The notes below the pieces were generated by a model that saw only the letters and a list, made by a program, of their open reading frames with translations, did no database searches and had not been told where the DNA came from. DNA of 64,000 nt from JBMOUD01 sp049319665 (GTDB taxonomy: Bacteria; Pseudomonadota; Gammaproteobacteria; Enterobacterales; Enterobacteriaceae): assembly GCF_049319665.1 (NCBI RefSeq), contig NZ_JBMOUD010000005.1:124001-188000 (forward strand). Direction: 5' to 3'. Of this stretch, positions 18,685 through 28,736 are shown piece after piece; within the stretch, counting starts at the first letter, position 1, and every line of letters begins with the position of its first letter. Both the position numbers and the translations under genes were made by a program.

Positions 18685-19895
18685 CAGGCGCTCCTTACAA
18701 ACGCCTGAGCTTTAGCCAGACGCGTTTCAAAATCAATACGTAACAGTAATACCAGCGCCGTTGACATAATTAACAAGCTGGAACCACCATAACTAATAAG
18801 AGGTAATGTCAGACCTTTGGTCGGCAACATGCCGGCTGCCGCACCTACGTTAACTAATGCCTGGAAACTGAACCACACTCCGATAGAGCAGGCCAAAAAC
18901 CCGGAAAAACGCTGGTCAAGTTCTAACGCACGGCGTCCGATGGACATCGCGCGAAAAGCGACGAAGAATACCATTAACAATGATAAAACCACACCGAAAT
19001 AGCCTAACTCCTCGCCTAAAATAGAGAAGATAAAGTCGGTATGTGCCTCGGGTAAATATTCAAGTTTTTGTACTGAGTTTCCAAGCCCTTGTCCCCAAAA
19101 CTCACCGCGACCAAAGGCCATCAATGATTGGGTCAACTGGTAGCCACTGCCAAAAGGATCGGCCCATGGATTCCAGAACGATGTTACGCGGCGCATACGA
19201 TAAGGTTCAGCAACGATAAGCAGACAAACTGCGAAAATACCTGAGCCGATAATCGCCAGGAACTGCCACAATTTAGCCCCCGCTAAGAACAACATCGCCA
19301 GCGTTGTGACAAACAGTACAACTACGGTTCCAAGGTCAGGCTGTGCCAGCAGTAATACCGCCAGTACGACCATCACGCCCATTGGCTTACAAAAACCCCA
19401 GAAGTTACTGCGCACTTCATCGACTTTACGCACCAAATAGCTGGCCAGATAACAAAACAGCGACAACTTGGAGAACTCGGCTGGCTGAATGCGCAACGGT
19501 CCAAAAGCAATCCAGCGCGATGCCCCGTTGATTGAGCTGCCCACCACCAATACCACCAGCAGCATCACCACCGAGATCAACAACAGCACGTTGCTATAAC
19601 GCTGCCAGAATGCCATTGGCACTCGTAATGTGACCATCGATAATCCAAAGGCCAATCCCAGGTAGATAGCGTCACGCTTTGCGAACATAAAAGGATCGTC
19701 AGCCATACGCTGACCGATAGGCATTGAGGCTGATGTCACCATCACAAAACCGATAATCGCCAATCCCATCGTCAGCCAAAGTAATGTCCGGTCATACAGC
19801 ACCATTGTGGCGCTGTCATTGTCGCGGGAACCCATCACCCAATCATTACTTTTGCCAATCAATCGCCCGATAAGGCCTAACCCTGGAATGCGCAT
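18684..19895 (-). CDS. ftsW: Septal peptidoglycan polymerase FtsW
   Basis: A 403-residue SEDS-family glycosyltransferase with about ten membrane segments that polymerises lipid II at the septum together with FtsI. Family motifs include QPAEFSKL, AQPDLGT and the C-terminal GMLPTKGLTLPLISYGGSS. It overlaps both neighbours (murG and murD) by one base. Confidence 0.97.
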   Translation of the reverse strand: MRIPGLGLIGRLIGKSNDWVMGSRDNDSATMVLYDRTLLWLTMGLAIIGFVMVTSASMPIGQRMADDPFMFAKRDAIYLGLAFGLSMVTLRVPMAFWQRYSNVLLLISVVMLLVVLVVGSSINGASRWIAFGPLRIQPAEFSKLSLFCYLASYLVRKVDEVRSNFWGFCKPMGVMVVLAVLLLAQPDLGTVVVLFVTTLAMLFLAGAKLWQFLAIIGSGIFAVCLLIVAEPYRMRRVTSFWNPWADPFGSGYQLTQSLMAFGRGEFWGQGLGNSVQKLEYLPEAHTDFIFSILGEELGYFGVVLSLLMVFFVAFRAMSIGRRALELDQRFSGFLACSIGVWFSFQALVNVGAAAGMLPTKGLTLPLISYGGSSLLIMSTALVLLLRIDFETRLAKAQAFVRSA

Positions 19896-21211
19896 CAGCC
19901 AAGCTCCTTAGCCAGAGCGGTGAATATATCGCCACGCTGTTCAAAATTACGGAACTGGTCAAGGCTGGCGCAGGCTGGTGACAACAACACCATATCGCCC
20001 GGTGCTGTGCGTGTCGCAATAGCACGCATAGCTTGTTCTAACGTCTCATAGAGCGAAGATGCATCAGCACGTAATTCTGCCAACTCAGCGCCGTCGCGAC
20101 CAAAGCAGTAAACATGGACATTATCGCCCTGTAGATAGCGCGTCAGCGGGCTGAAATCAGCTGATTTGCCATCGCCGCCAAGCAACAAATGCAATTGGCC
20201 TTCCACTTGCAGGCCGTTCAGTGCAGCTTCAGTGCTGCCAACATTAGTTGCTTTAGAATCATTAATCCAACGCACGCCATTGTTAGCCCACGCCAGTTGG
20301 AAGCGATGTGCTAAGCCACCAAAAGTCGTTAATGCTTTCAGACAAGAAGCACGCGGTATTCCTACCGCTTCAGCTAACGCCAATGCCGCCAACGCATTGG
20401 TGTAGTTATGTTGGCCGCTTAACTGCATCTCTTTGGTATTCAATACTTTTTCGCCACGCACCCGCAGCCAGATTTCATTTTGTTGACGGCTAAGATGATA
20501 GTCACCCACATCAACACCAAAACTGACACAGCGGCTATCAGCGCCGCGAATTGGCATAGTTAAGCCATCATCTGCGTTAACCACACAGGTTTTAGCATTT
20601 TCGTAAATTTTCAGCTTGGCGGCGCGGTATTGCTGTAAACCAAATGGATAGCGATCCATATGATCTTCGGTAATATTTAAGATCGTTGCCGCCGCCGCAT
20701 GCAGGCTATAGGTGGTTTCCAATTGGAAACTGGAGAGCTCCAATACAAACAGTTGGTACTCTTGTCCCAGCATGCTCAACACCGGAAGACCAATGTTGCC
20801 GCCAACGCCGACTTGCCAACCTGCTGTTTTAGCCATTTCGCCTAGCAGCATGGTCGCGGTGCTTTTACCGTTTGAACCGGTAATGGCCACGATAGGAACC
20901 TGCACTTCGCGGCAAAACAGCTCAATGTCACCAACAATTTCTATGCCCGCATCAGCCGCTGCGCTCAACGCTGGCGTCGCCAGCGCGACACCAGGACTGG
21001 CAACAATCAAGTCGGCATCAAGTAGCCAGGCTTCATTCATTGAACCAAGATGACGCTCGATGTTATCCGCCAGCTTATCCAAGCCAGGAGGACTCACACG
21101 GGTATCTATTACGCGCGGCGTAACGCCACGCGCAACAAAGAAATCAACACAGGAGAGACCGGTTAGCCCCAACCCGATAATGACCACCTTTTTACCCAAA
21201 TAGTCAGCCAT
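19895..21211 (-). CDS. murD: UDP-N-acetylmuramoyl-L-alanine--D-glutamate ligase
   Basis: A 438-residue Mur ligase that adds D-glutamate. It has the Rossmann start VVIIGLGLTGLSCVDFF, ATP motif AITGSNGKSTATMLLGE, NITEDHMDRY and the C-terminal LLSPACASLDQF. It starts 2 bp after the mraY stop. Confidence 0.98.
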   Translation of the reverse strand: MADYLGKKVVIIGLGLTGLSCVDFFVARGVTPRVIDTRVSPPGLDKLADNIERHLGSMNEAWLLDADLIVASPGVALATPALSAAADAGIEIVGDIELFCREVQVPIVAITGSNGKSTATMLLGEMAKTAGWQVGVGGNIGLPVLSMLGQEYQLFVLELSSFQLETTYSLHAAAATILNITEDHMDRYPFGLQQYRAAKLKIYENAKTCVVNADDGLTMPIRGADSRCVSFGVDVGDYHLSRQQNEIWLRVRGEKVLNTKEMQLSGQHNYTNALAALALAEAVGIPRASCLKALTTFGGLAHRFQLAWANNGVRWINDSKATNVGSTEAALNGLQVEGQLHLLLGGDGKSADFSPLTRYLQGDNVHVYCFGRDGAELAELRADASSLYETLEQAMRAIATRTAPGDMVLLSPACASLDQFRNFEQRGDIFTALAKELG

Positions 21212-21213
21212 CG

Positions 21214-22296
21214 TTAGCGCACCTTCAGCGTCGCCAGGCCAATCAGCACCAGCATCAGCGAAATAATCCAGAAGCGCACGATAACGCGCGGCTCCGGCCA
21301 GCCTTTAAGTTCGTAGTGATGATGAATCGGCGCCATACGGAAAATACGCTGACCACGTAACTTAAAGGACCCAACCTGTAAAATTACCGACAGGGTTTCA
21401 ACGACGAACACACCGCCCATAATCAGCAACAAGAACTCTTGACGCAGCAGCACAGCGATAGTACCCAACGCGCCGCCCAGAGCCAATGAACCCACGTCAC
21501 CCATAAAGACTTGCGCTGGATAAGTGTTAAACCACAAGAATCCAAGGCCTGCGCCGACAATAGCGGTACAGACAATCACCAATTCCCCTGCATGACGCAG
21601 GTAAGGAATATGCAGATAGTTAGCAAAGTTCATGTTACCAGTCGCCCACGCCACCAGACCGAAACCTGCGGCGACGAAAACCGTTGGCATAATTGCCAGG
21701 CCGTCTAAACCATCGGTCAAGTTAACGGCGTTGCTGGTTCCCACAATGACAAAGTAGCTGAGCAGGATATACAGCAGGCCCAGTTGCGGCATGATGTCTT
21801 TAAAGAACGGCACCACCAGTTCGGTTGCCGGCGTATCTTTACCGACAGCGTACATAGTGAAGGCCACCGCCAGCGCGATCACCGACTGCCAGAAGTATTT
21901 CCAACGCGCAATCAGGCCCTTGGTGTCTTTACGTACGACTTTGCGGTAGTCATCAACAAAGCCAACGATGCCATAACCCACCAGCACGAACAGCACGCAC
22001 CACACGTAAGGATTCGAAGGATAAGCCCACATCAACACCGAAATCGTGATGGAGGTGAGGATCATCAACCCGCCCATGGTTGGCGTACCACGTTTGCTAA
22101 AGTGCGATTCAGGGCCATCGCTACGAACAACCTGCCCGAAAGACATTTTCTGCAGGCGGGCAATAACACGTGGGCCCATCCACAGGGAGAGGAACAGAGC
22201 GGTCAGCAGGCTGACAATGGCGCGAAACGTCAGGTAAGAAAAGACGTTAAAGCCGGAATAGTATTTGACCAAATGTTCGGCCAGCCAAACTAACAT
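21214..22296 (-). CDS. mraY: Phospho-MurNAc-pentapeptide translocase MraY
   Basis: A 360-residue polytopic inner-membrane enzyme that transfers phospho-MurNAc-pentapeptide to undecaprenyl phosphate, giving lipid I. About ten membrane segments and the polyprenyl-phosphate transferase motifs GFVDDYRKV, NLTDGLDGLA and FMGDVGSLALGG are visible, as is the MAPIHHHYELKGWPE loop. It overlaps murF by 7 bp. Confidence 0.98.
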   Translation of the reverse strand: MLVWLAEHLVKYYSGFNVFSYLTFRAIVSLLTALFLSLWMGPRVIARLQKMSFGQVVRSDGPESHFSKRGTPTMGGLMILTSITISVLMWAYPSNPYVWCVLFVLVGYGIVGFVDDYRKVVRKDTKGLIARWKYFWQSVIALAVAFTMYAVGKDTPATELVVPFFKDIMPQLGLLYILLSYFVIVGTSNAVNLTDGLDGLAIMPTVFVAAGFGLVAWATGNMNFANYLHIPYLRHAGELVIVCTAIVGAGLGFLWFNTYPAQVFMGDVGSLALGGALGTIAVLLRQEFLLLIMGGVFVVETLSVILQVGSFKLRGQRIFRMAPIHHHYELKGWPEPRVIVRFWIISLMLVLIGLATLKVR

Positions 22297-23651
22297 GTTG
22301 TATTCTCCTGTAATGCCCGTACTACCTGCTCCATCGCGGCACTACGTGAACCTTTAATTAATACGGTAATGACTGGGTGTTCAGACAGTAAACTCGTTAA
22401 ACGAGCTGTCAGAGCCGCCTTATCCTGAAGATGTTCACCGCAGCCGCTGGCATCGCTTAATGCCCGGCTGAAGTGACCAATGCTTAATACTTTATCAATG
22501 CCAGCAAGGCGAATCGCATCGCCTACCTGGCGGTGACAAGCTTCGCTCTCATCGCCAAGCTCTGCCATATCGCCCACCGCCATCACACGATAACCAGGCA
22601 TTTCCGCTAGCACTTGCGCACCCGCAGTCATTGAGCCAACGTTGGCGTTATAGCTGTCATCAAGAATAATTTTGTTTTTACTCAACGCTATCGGGAACAA
22701 CCGTCCCTTCACCGCTTGCAGCGTTGCTAATCCATCACGTACCGCCTCAAGCGACGCGCCGACGGAAAGCGCCAGTGCCGTTGCGGCCAAGGCATTGGCA
22801 ATATTATGGCGGCCAGGCAACGGCAAATTAATCGCGATATCACCTTGTGGAGAATGCAGCGTAAAACGCGTGTTAAGCGGGCTGACTTCAACCCCGGAGG
22901 CATAAAAATCGATGCCATCAGCGGCTTCTGGCGAGAAACGCCAGACCTTTTTATTCACCAGTATTGATTGCCAGTGTGGCCAATCGTTACTGTCGGCATT
23001 CAAAATCGCGACGCCGTCAGCAGGCAGGCCTTGGAAAATTTCACCTTTGGCCTTGGCGACACCGGCCAGCGAGCCAAAACCTTCCAGGTGCGCGGCAGAC
23101 AGATTGTTAACTAACGCCGTTTGTGGCCGTGCTAAATCCGTGGTGTAAGCAATCTCACCCAGGTGATTAGCCCCCAGCTCAATCACAGCAAAATCGTGTT
23201 CTGGCGTCAGGCGCAGTAAAGTCAGCGGCGCGCCAATGTCATTATTGAAGTTACCGGCGGTATAGAGCACATTGCCGCATTGACGCAAAATAGCGGCGGT
23301 CATCTCTTTTACGGAAGTTTTGCCCGAGGAACCGGTCAGCGCAACCACGCGAGCGGGTACCTGTTGACGCACCCAGGCGCCAAGCTGACCTAACGCAATA
23401 CGCGTATCCGCAACAATTAACTGTGGCGCATCAACATTAACGGGTTTACTCACTACCAGCGCGGCCGCACCGGCTTTTACTGCGTCAGCAGTAAAATCAT
23501 GCGCATCAAAGTTTTCGCCTTTCAGAGCGATAAATAGACAACCGGCGGTGATCTGGCGAGTATCAGTCGTGACGCTATCGATGTGAGCATCGTTACCGAC
23601 TAATTGCGCATTGAGTACATCGCGTAACGTTTGCAGAGAGACAGAGATCAT
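22290..23651 (-). CDS. murF: UDP-MurNAc-tripeptide--D-alanyl-D-alanine ligase
   Basis: A 453-residue Mur ligase that adds the D-Ala-D-Ala made by DdlB. It has the ATP motif ALTGSSGKTSVKEM, the ELGANHLGEIAYT segment and DDSYNANVGSM. It overlaps murE by 4 bp and mraY by 7 bp. Confidence 0.98.
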   Translation of the reverse strand: MISVSLQTLRDVLNAQLVGNDAHIDSVTTDTRQITAGCLFIALKGENFDAHDFTADAVKAGAAALVVSKPVNVDAPQLIVADTRIALGQLGAWVRQQVPARVVALTGSSGKTSVKEMTAAILRQCGNVLYTAGNFNNDIGAPLTLLRLTPEHDFAVIELGANHLGEIAYTTDLARPQTALVNNLSAAHLEGFGSLAGVAKAKGEIFQGLPADGVAILNADSNDWPHWQSILVNKKVWRFSPEAADGIDFYASGVEVSPLNTRFTLHSPQGDIAINLPLPGRHNIANALAATALALSVGASLEAVRDGLATLQAVKGRLFPIALSKNKIILDDSYNANVGSMTAGAQVLAEMPGYRVMAVGDMAELGDESEACHRQVGDAIRLAGIDKVLSIGHFSRALSDASGCGEHLQDKAALTARLTSLLSEHPVITVLIKGSRSAAMEQVVRALQENTTC

Positions 23652-25135
23652 GCGATCACCCCCAGCAAACGTGCAGCAGTGACGCGATCCGAATAATCGA
23701 GACGTTGATTGCCAACAATTTGATAATCTTCATGGCCTTTACCGGCAATCAGTACCACATCATCAGGTTTAGCCTGCATGATAGCGCTGGTTACGGCTTC
23801 AGCACGGCCATGAATCGCCTGCGCACGGCCTGCATCAAGCAGACCGGCAAGAATATCAGCAACAATAGCGCGAGGTTCTTCGCTACGCGGGTTATCGTCA
23901 GTCACGACCAGACGGTCAGCGTATTGTTCCGCGACACTGCCCATAAGTGGGCGCTTACCTTTGTCGCGATCGCCGCCACAGCCAAAGACACACCAAAGCT
24001 GCCCTTTACAGTGTAAGCGTGCCGCCGCTAAGGCTTTTTCTAATGCGTCTGGCGTGTGCGCATAGTCAACCACTACCGTAGGCTTGCCCGGAGCACTGAA
24101 TACTTCCATGCGCCCACAAACCGGTTGCAGTTGGCTGGCGGTTGCCAGTAATTCTTGCAAGGAATAGCCTAATGACAGCAACGTAGCCAGTGCTACCAAC
24201 AAGTTGCTAACGTTGAACGCCCCCATTAATGGGCTTTCAAGCAGGCCTTCGCCCCAGCTTGAATCGATATTGATGCTTGCTCCGCGGTCGTGATAATTCA
24301 CGCTACGAGCCAGCAACCACTGCCCTGCCCTGCCGGCCGGAATATTATCTTCCATGCTCACTGCAACAGCATCAGGCAGTTTTGCTAACCAGCGCAGGCC
24401 AGTAGCATCATCAACATTAATAATTTTCTGACCGCTGCTATGGGTGGAAAACAGCTGCCATTTGGCCTGCTCATAGTTTTCCATATCGCCGTGATAGTCC
24501 AAATGGTCGCGGCTGAGGTTGGTGAATGCAGCTGCAGCAAAGGGTAAAGCGGCAACGCGGTGCTGAACCAAGCCGTGGGAAGAGACTTCCATCGCGGCAA
24601 AGGTTGCGCCTTGTTTTAGCAGATCGCGTAAAACCTGCTGCACCTGAACGGCAGAACCGGTGGTGTTCTCCGCTGGCACAACATGATTAAGCAGTCCGTT
24701 ACCAACTGTGCCCATTACTGCACTGGTTTCGCCTAACAATTGGCTCCACTGCGCCAATAATTGCGTAGTTGTTGTTTTACCGTTGGTCCCCGTCACACCA
24801 ACCAAACGCAGCGCTGCACCTGGCTGCGCATAAAAGCGTCCTGCCAGTTGCGACAGCTGAACGCTAACATTATCGAGGTAAATCACCGGTACACCGTGCA
24901 TCGTTGTCACAGTGCCCGAGACAGATTTTCCTTCAGCCTCAGCGATTACCGCAGCAACACCTTGAGCAATTGCCTGTGGGATAAAGTCGCGCCCGTCGCT
25001 GTTGTGCCCTAAAATCGCGACGAACAGATCTCCGGCAGCCGCAATACGGCTGTCTAAAACCATCTCTTTTAGCTCAACCTGTGGGGCATCACTCACCCAA
25101 GGTGCTAGAAGGTCGCGTAAATTACGATCTGTCAC
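23648..25135 (-). CDS. murE: UDP-MurNAc-L-Ala-D-Glu--meso-diaminopimelate ligase
   Basis: A 495-residue Mur ligase adding meso-DAP, which predicts DAP-type peptidoglycan. It has the ATP motif GVTGTNGKTTTTQLLAQW, the FTNLSRDHLDYHGDM segment and the meso-DAP recognition motif DNPR (DDNPRSEEPRAI). It overlaps ftsI by 14 bp and murF by 4 bp. Confidence 0.98.
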   Translation of the reverse strand: MTDRNLRDLLAPWVSDAPQVELKEMVLDSRIAAAGDLFVAILGHNSDGRDFIPQAIAQGVAAVIAEAEGKSVSGTVTTMHGVPVIYLDNVSVQLSQLAGRFYAQPGAALRLVGVTGTNGKTTTTQLLAQWSQLLGETSAVMGTVGNGLLNHVVPAENTTGSAVQVQQVLRDLLKQGATFAAMEVSSHGLVQHRVAALPFAAAAFTNLSRDHLDYHGDMENYEQAKWQLFSTHSSGQKIINVDDATGLRWLAKLPDAVAVSMEDNIPAGRAGQWLLARSVNYHDRGASINIDSSWGEGLLESPLMGAFNVSNLLVALATLLSLGYSLQELLATASQLQPVCGRMEVFSAPGKPTVVVDYAHTPDALEKALAAARLHCKGQLWCVFGCGGDRDKGKRPLMGSVAEQYADRLVVTDDNPRSEEPRAIVADILAGLLDAGRAQAIHGRAEAVTSAIMQAKPDDVVLIAGKGHEDYQIVGNQRLDYSDRVTAARLLGVIA

Positions 25136-26885
25136 CAGAAGCCTCTTTGTTGTTATTGGCCGTTACGTCATTTTCAGGGGATGGCAATGCATCCGGTTCA
25201 ATGTTCATTGTTCTCAACACGCCGCCCATAATGGCGCCGAATACCGGTGCAGAAATCGCACCCCCATAGTATTTCCCGCCTTGAGGGTCGTTTATAACCA
25301 CCACCAAGGCAAAGCGTGGATTACTCGCAGGCGCTACGCCGGCGGTATAAGCAATGTAGCGATTGACATATTTGCCATCTGGGCCGACTTTCTTCGCGGT
25401 ACCGGTTTTAATCGCAATCCGGTATCCCTTGATTGCCGCTTTAACGCCGCCGCCGCCCGGCAGTGCCACGCTTTCCATCATGCGCACTACGCTGCGAACA
25501 AGAGGTTCAGAGAAGACGCGCTCACCAGAAACAGGTGGGTCAACCTTAGTAATGGAAAGTGGGCGGTAAATGCCCAAACTGCCGATCGTTGCATAGACTC
25601 GCGCTAACTGAAGTGGTGTCACCATTAGCCCGTAGCCGAAAGAGAAGGTGGCCCTCTCTATGTCAGACCACCGTTGTTTTTTGGGATATAAGCCACTGCT
25701 TTCTCCGACCAGCCCCAAATTGGTCGCTTTCCCCAACCCGAATCGCGAGTAAGTTTCTACTAACTCCGAGGAGGGCATCGCTAACGCCATTTTTGATACA
25801 CCGACGTTACTCGACTTCTGTAAGACACCCGTGACTGAAAGCTCAGGGTATCTCGCCACATCTTTGATTTCGTGGCCATTAATATAGTAAGGCAACGTAT
25901 TAAGTACGCTGTTTTCCTTCACTACGCCTTGTCTAAGCGCCGTCATCACCACCATAGGTTTAACCGTTGAACCCGGCTCAAAAATATCGGTAATGGCGCG
26001 GTTACGCATCGCTTCTTGTGGCGTATTAGCTAAGTTATTTGGGTTATACGATGGGCTGTTGGCCATCGCCAGTACTTCGCCAGTGTTAACATCCACTAGC
26101 ACTGCAGTACCAGATTCGGCTTTGTTAAATGCCACAGCATTGTTTAGCTCGCGGTAAACCAGCGCCTGTAAACGCTCATCAATGCTTAATGCCAAATTGT
26201 GTGCAGCCTGGCTGTCCACTGAGGAGATATCCTCGATAACACGGCCCCAGCGGTCTTTACGGACGGTGCGTTCACCAGGCTGGCCGGTTAGCCAACGGTC
26301 AAAACTTTTTTCAACGCCTTCAATACCTTGCCCATCAATGTTAGTGACACCAATCACATGTGAGGTCACTTGCCCTGCCGGATAATAACGACGCGACTCT
26401 TGGCGCAGGAAAATCCCAGGCAGTTTTAATTTATGGACGTATTCACCAATCGCGGGGTCAATCTGGCGAGCCAGATAAACAAAACGCCCGCGAGGATTAG
26501 CATTGATACGGCTAGAAAGTTGGTCCAAAGGCATTTTCAAGGCGTCGGCCAAGGCTTTCCACTTTGGATCCAGCGTGATACCACCGCGATCGTTAACTTC
26601 TTTAGGATCAGCCCAAATCGCATTGACCGGCACACTTACCGCCAACGGCCGCCCGGCGCGATCGGTAATCATCCCGCGGGAAGTTGGTACGGTTTGTACG
26701 CGCAAAGAGCGCATGTCGCCCTCTTTGACCAGCCGGTCTGGATTGATTACCTGTAAGTAAGCCATTCGCAGCATCAATCCAAGCAGAGCAAGCAGAATAC
26801 AGCCGCATAGCAACGCAAAACGCCAGCTTACAAAGCTGGCTTGATTTTCCTGGCGCTTATATTTCGCGGCACGTTTGGCTTTCAT
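25122..26885 (-). CDS. ftsI: Septal transpeptidase FtsI (PBP3)
   Basis: A 587-residue class B penicillin-binding protein that crosslinks septal peptidoglycan with FtsW. A cytoplasmic basic N terminus leads to one membrane segment (about 22-44). The catalytic serine is S306 in STVK, the SxN motif is S358-S-N360 and KTG is at 493-495. A GDRS tail overlaps murE. The start lies 40 bp after ftsL. Confidence 0.98.
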   Translation of the reverse strand: MKAKRAAKYKRQENQASFVSWRFALLCGCILLALLGLMLRMAYLQVINPDRLVKEGDMRSLRVQTVPTSRGMITDRAGRPLAVSVPVNAIWADPKEVNDRGGITLDPKWKALADALKMPLDQLSSRINANPRGRFVYLARQIDPAIGEYVHKLKLPGIFLRQESRRYYPAGQVTSHVIGVTNIDGQGIEGVEKSFDRWLTGQPGERTVRKDRWGRVIEDISSVDSQAAHNLALSIDERLQALVYRELNNAVAFNKAESGTAVLVDVNTGEVLAMANSPSYNPNNLANTPQEAMRNRAITDIFEPGSTVKPMVVMTALRQGVVKENSVLNTLPYYINGHEIKDVARYPELSVTGVLQKSSNVGVSKMALAMPSSELVETYSRFGLGKATNLGLVGESSGLYPKKQRWSDIERATFSFGYGLMVTPLQLARVYATIGSLGIYRPLSITKVDPPVSGERVFSEPLVRSVVRMMESVALPGGGGVKAAIKGYRIAIKTGTAKKVGPDGKYVNRYIAYTAGVAPASNPRFALVVVINDPQGGKYYGGAISAPVFGAIMGGVLRTMNIEPDALPSPENDVTANNNKEASGDRS

Positions 26886-26925
26886 CTGGCGCTTATCATC
26901 TCCATGAGCGTGATGGTTTTATCTT

Positions 26926-27246
26926 TTATTGTTGAACCACAATTATTTCCTGAGATGGATCAACATGTTGCATATGTAATTTATCATTGGCGATACGTTC
27001 GACTCGACTGTGATCTCCAAGAGCATTCTCTTCCAAAATCAAGTTACGCCATTCAATATCTAGCGCATCTCGCTCCAGCACGAGCTGTTCACGCTGCGCC
27101 GTGAGTAAGCGAGTTTTGTGCGATATGGTCACTACCGCCAGGGCGCTGCCTAATACGGAGATCAGCAGCAACATCGGCAATTTGCCATGGCGAAAGATAT
27201 CGCCAAAGATGACACCGACTAAACCATGGCGCTCGTTACCAATCAC
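26926..27246 (-). CDS. ftsL: Cell division protein FtsL
   Basis: A 106-residue bitopic protein with a membrane segment at about residues 20-40 and a periplasmic coiled-coil/leucine-zipper region that pairs with FtsB. It overlaps rsmH by 4 bp and precedes ftsI, the conserved dcw arrangement. Confidence 0.96.
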   Translation of the reverse strand: MIGNERHGLVGVIFGDIFRHGKLPMLLLISVLGSALAVVTISHKTRLLTAQREQLVLERDALDIEWRNLILEENALGDHSRVERIANDKLHMQHVDPSQEIIVVQQ

Positions 27247-28184
27247 TGCGCGGTCCTCGCTGCAAAGCGTAATACTGAGCTACGTGCTCGGGTGTTTTCA
27301 GAAACTTCAGCTTCTGAAGGCATCATCTTGCCCAATGCTTTCAAGCTACGGCCACCTAAGCTAGAAATCTGCGCTTCCGTCATCGGGATACCAGCGGGAA
27401 CCTGTGGGCCACGGCTGTGTTGGCGAATAAAGCGCTTCACAATGCGGTCTTCTAACGAGTGGAAGCTAATCACAGACAAGCGACCATCTTCCGCTAACAC
27501 TTCAAGAGCACCATCAAGCGCGCGTTCGATCTCTTCCAACTCACTGTTGATGTAGATACGAATAGCCTGGAAGCTACGCGTTGCCGGATGTTTATGTTTC
27601 TCTCTGACTGGCGAGGCGTTAGCAATCAAATCAGCCAGTTCTTTGGTGCGTGTCATCGGCAATTCACGATTACGTTCCACAATGGCGCGAGCAATACGCT
27701 TAGCAAAACGCTCTTCACCAAAGGTTTTTAGCACCCAGGCAATGTCATCAGCTTCGGCTTTCATTAGCCATTCAGCTGCGGAATAACCTCGGGTCGGATC
27801 CATACGCATATCCAAGGGTCCATCGCGCATAAACGAGAAACCGCGTTCTGGATCATCAAGCTGCGGCGAAGACACACCAAGATCGAGTAATACGCCGTCA
27901 ATACGCCCAACCAGTTCAAGATCGTGTACGTATTGTGAAAGATCGGAAAAAGGTCCGTGAATGATCGAAAAACGCGGATCGTCGATCGCTTCTGCTGCTT
28001 TGATCGCCTGAGGGTCACGATCGATTGCCAGCAAGCGTCCGGCCGGCCCAAGTTGGGACAGAATCAGACGCGAATGGCCACCTCGGCCAAAAGTTCCATC
28101 GATGTAAATCCCGTCTTGACGGATGTTGAGGCCGTTAACGGCCTCATCGAGCAACACGGTAGTATGTTTATAATTTTCTGACAT
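27243..28184 (-). CDS. rsmH: 16S rRNA m4C1402 methyltransferase RsmH
   Basis: A 313-residue SAM-dependent methyltransferase (formerly MraW) that methylates the N4 of C1402 in 16S rRNA. It has the SAM motif DGTFGRGGHSRLIL, the DLGVSSPQLD motif and the C-terminal SFHSLEDRIVKRF. It starts 2 bp after mraZ. Confidence 0.97.
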   Translation of the reverse strand: MSENYKHTTVLLDEAVNGLNIRQDGIYIDGTFGRGGHSRLILSQLGPAGRLLAIDRDPQAIKAAEAIDDPRFSIIHGPFSDLSQYVHDLELVGRIDGVLLDLGVSSPQLDDPERGFSFMRDGPLDMRMDPTRGYSAAEWLMKAEADDIAWVLKTFGEERFAKRIARAIVERNRELPMTRTKELADLIANASPVREKHKHPATRSFQAIRIYINSELEEIERALDGALEVLAEDGRLSVISFHSLEDRIVKRFIRQHSRGPQVPAGIPMTEAQISSLGGRSLKALGKMMPSEAEVSENTRARSSVLRFAARTAQ

Positions 28185-28186
28185 GC

Positions 28187-28645
28187 TTATAGCGACAAGT
28201 CCTGTAATCGTTCAGAAAGCGGTTCCTGAGACGATTGTTCAGTGTCAATGTCTTCCTTAACTTGTTGATACCAGGTCTGTTCATCCCACAGTTCAAACTT
28301 ATTGAACTGTCCAACCAGCATCACTTCTTTGGCAAGCCCGGCGTGTTGCCTCAACGTGGTAGCAATCAATAACCGGCCTGCGTTATCCATCTGACATTCA
28401 CTGGCATGGCCCAAAAGCAGGCGTTGAATACGACGCTCAACTGGATTCATGCTCGACAGACGGGACAATTTTTGTTCGATAACTTCCCATTCAGGGAGGG
28501 TATAAAGCAGAAGGCAAGGGTGATGGAGGTCTATGGTACAAACCATTTGACCTTGTGATTCCTCGTTCAGTAAATCCCGGTATCGGGTGGGCACCGCAAG
28601 ACGCCCTTTACTGTCGAGATTAACCATCGTTGCACCACGAAACAT
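28187..28645 (-). CDS. mraZ: Transcriptional regulator MraZ
   Basis: A 152-residue protein with two AbrB-like swapped-hairpin repeats, recognised by DSKGRLAVPTRYR (about 10-22) and DNAGRLLIATTLR (about 91-103). In E. coli MraZ forms a ring and represses its own dcw operon by binding repeated TGGGN boxes. Such boxes are visible just upstream. It is the first gene of the dcw cluster. Confidence 0.97.
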   Translation of the reverse strand: MFRGATMVNLDSKGRLAVPTRYRDLLNEESQGQMVCTIDLHHPCLLLYTLPEWEVIEQKLSRLSSMNPVERRIQRLLLGHASECQMDNAGRLLIATTLRQHAGLAKEVMLVGQFNKFELWDEQTWYQQVKEDIDTEQSSQEPLSERLQDLSL

Positions 28646-28673
28646 CGTCGTGTTACCCCTTAATGACCTTTTT

Positions 28674-28736
28674 CACCACTTTACTCCACAAATTCCCACT
28701 TAAAAGAGTTTACGGATGGTTTTAAAACCTTGTCAA
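28674..28736 (-). promoter_or_regulatory. Pmra promoter with three MraZ boxes
   Basis: Read on the minus strand: a TTGACA -35 (28731-28736), an 18-bp spacer and a TAAACT -10 (28707-28712), then three TGG(G)N boxes, TGGGA (28694-28698), TGGAG (28684-28688) and TGGTG (28674-28678), each separated by 5 nt. The 10-bp period matches the known MraZ operator arrangement. The promoter would drive the whole dcw cluster. Confidence 0.85.
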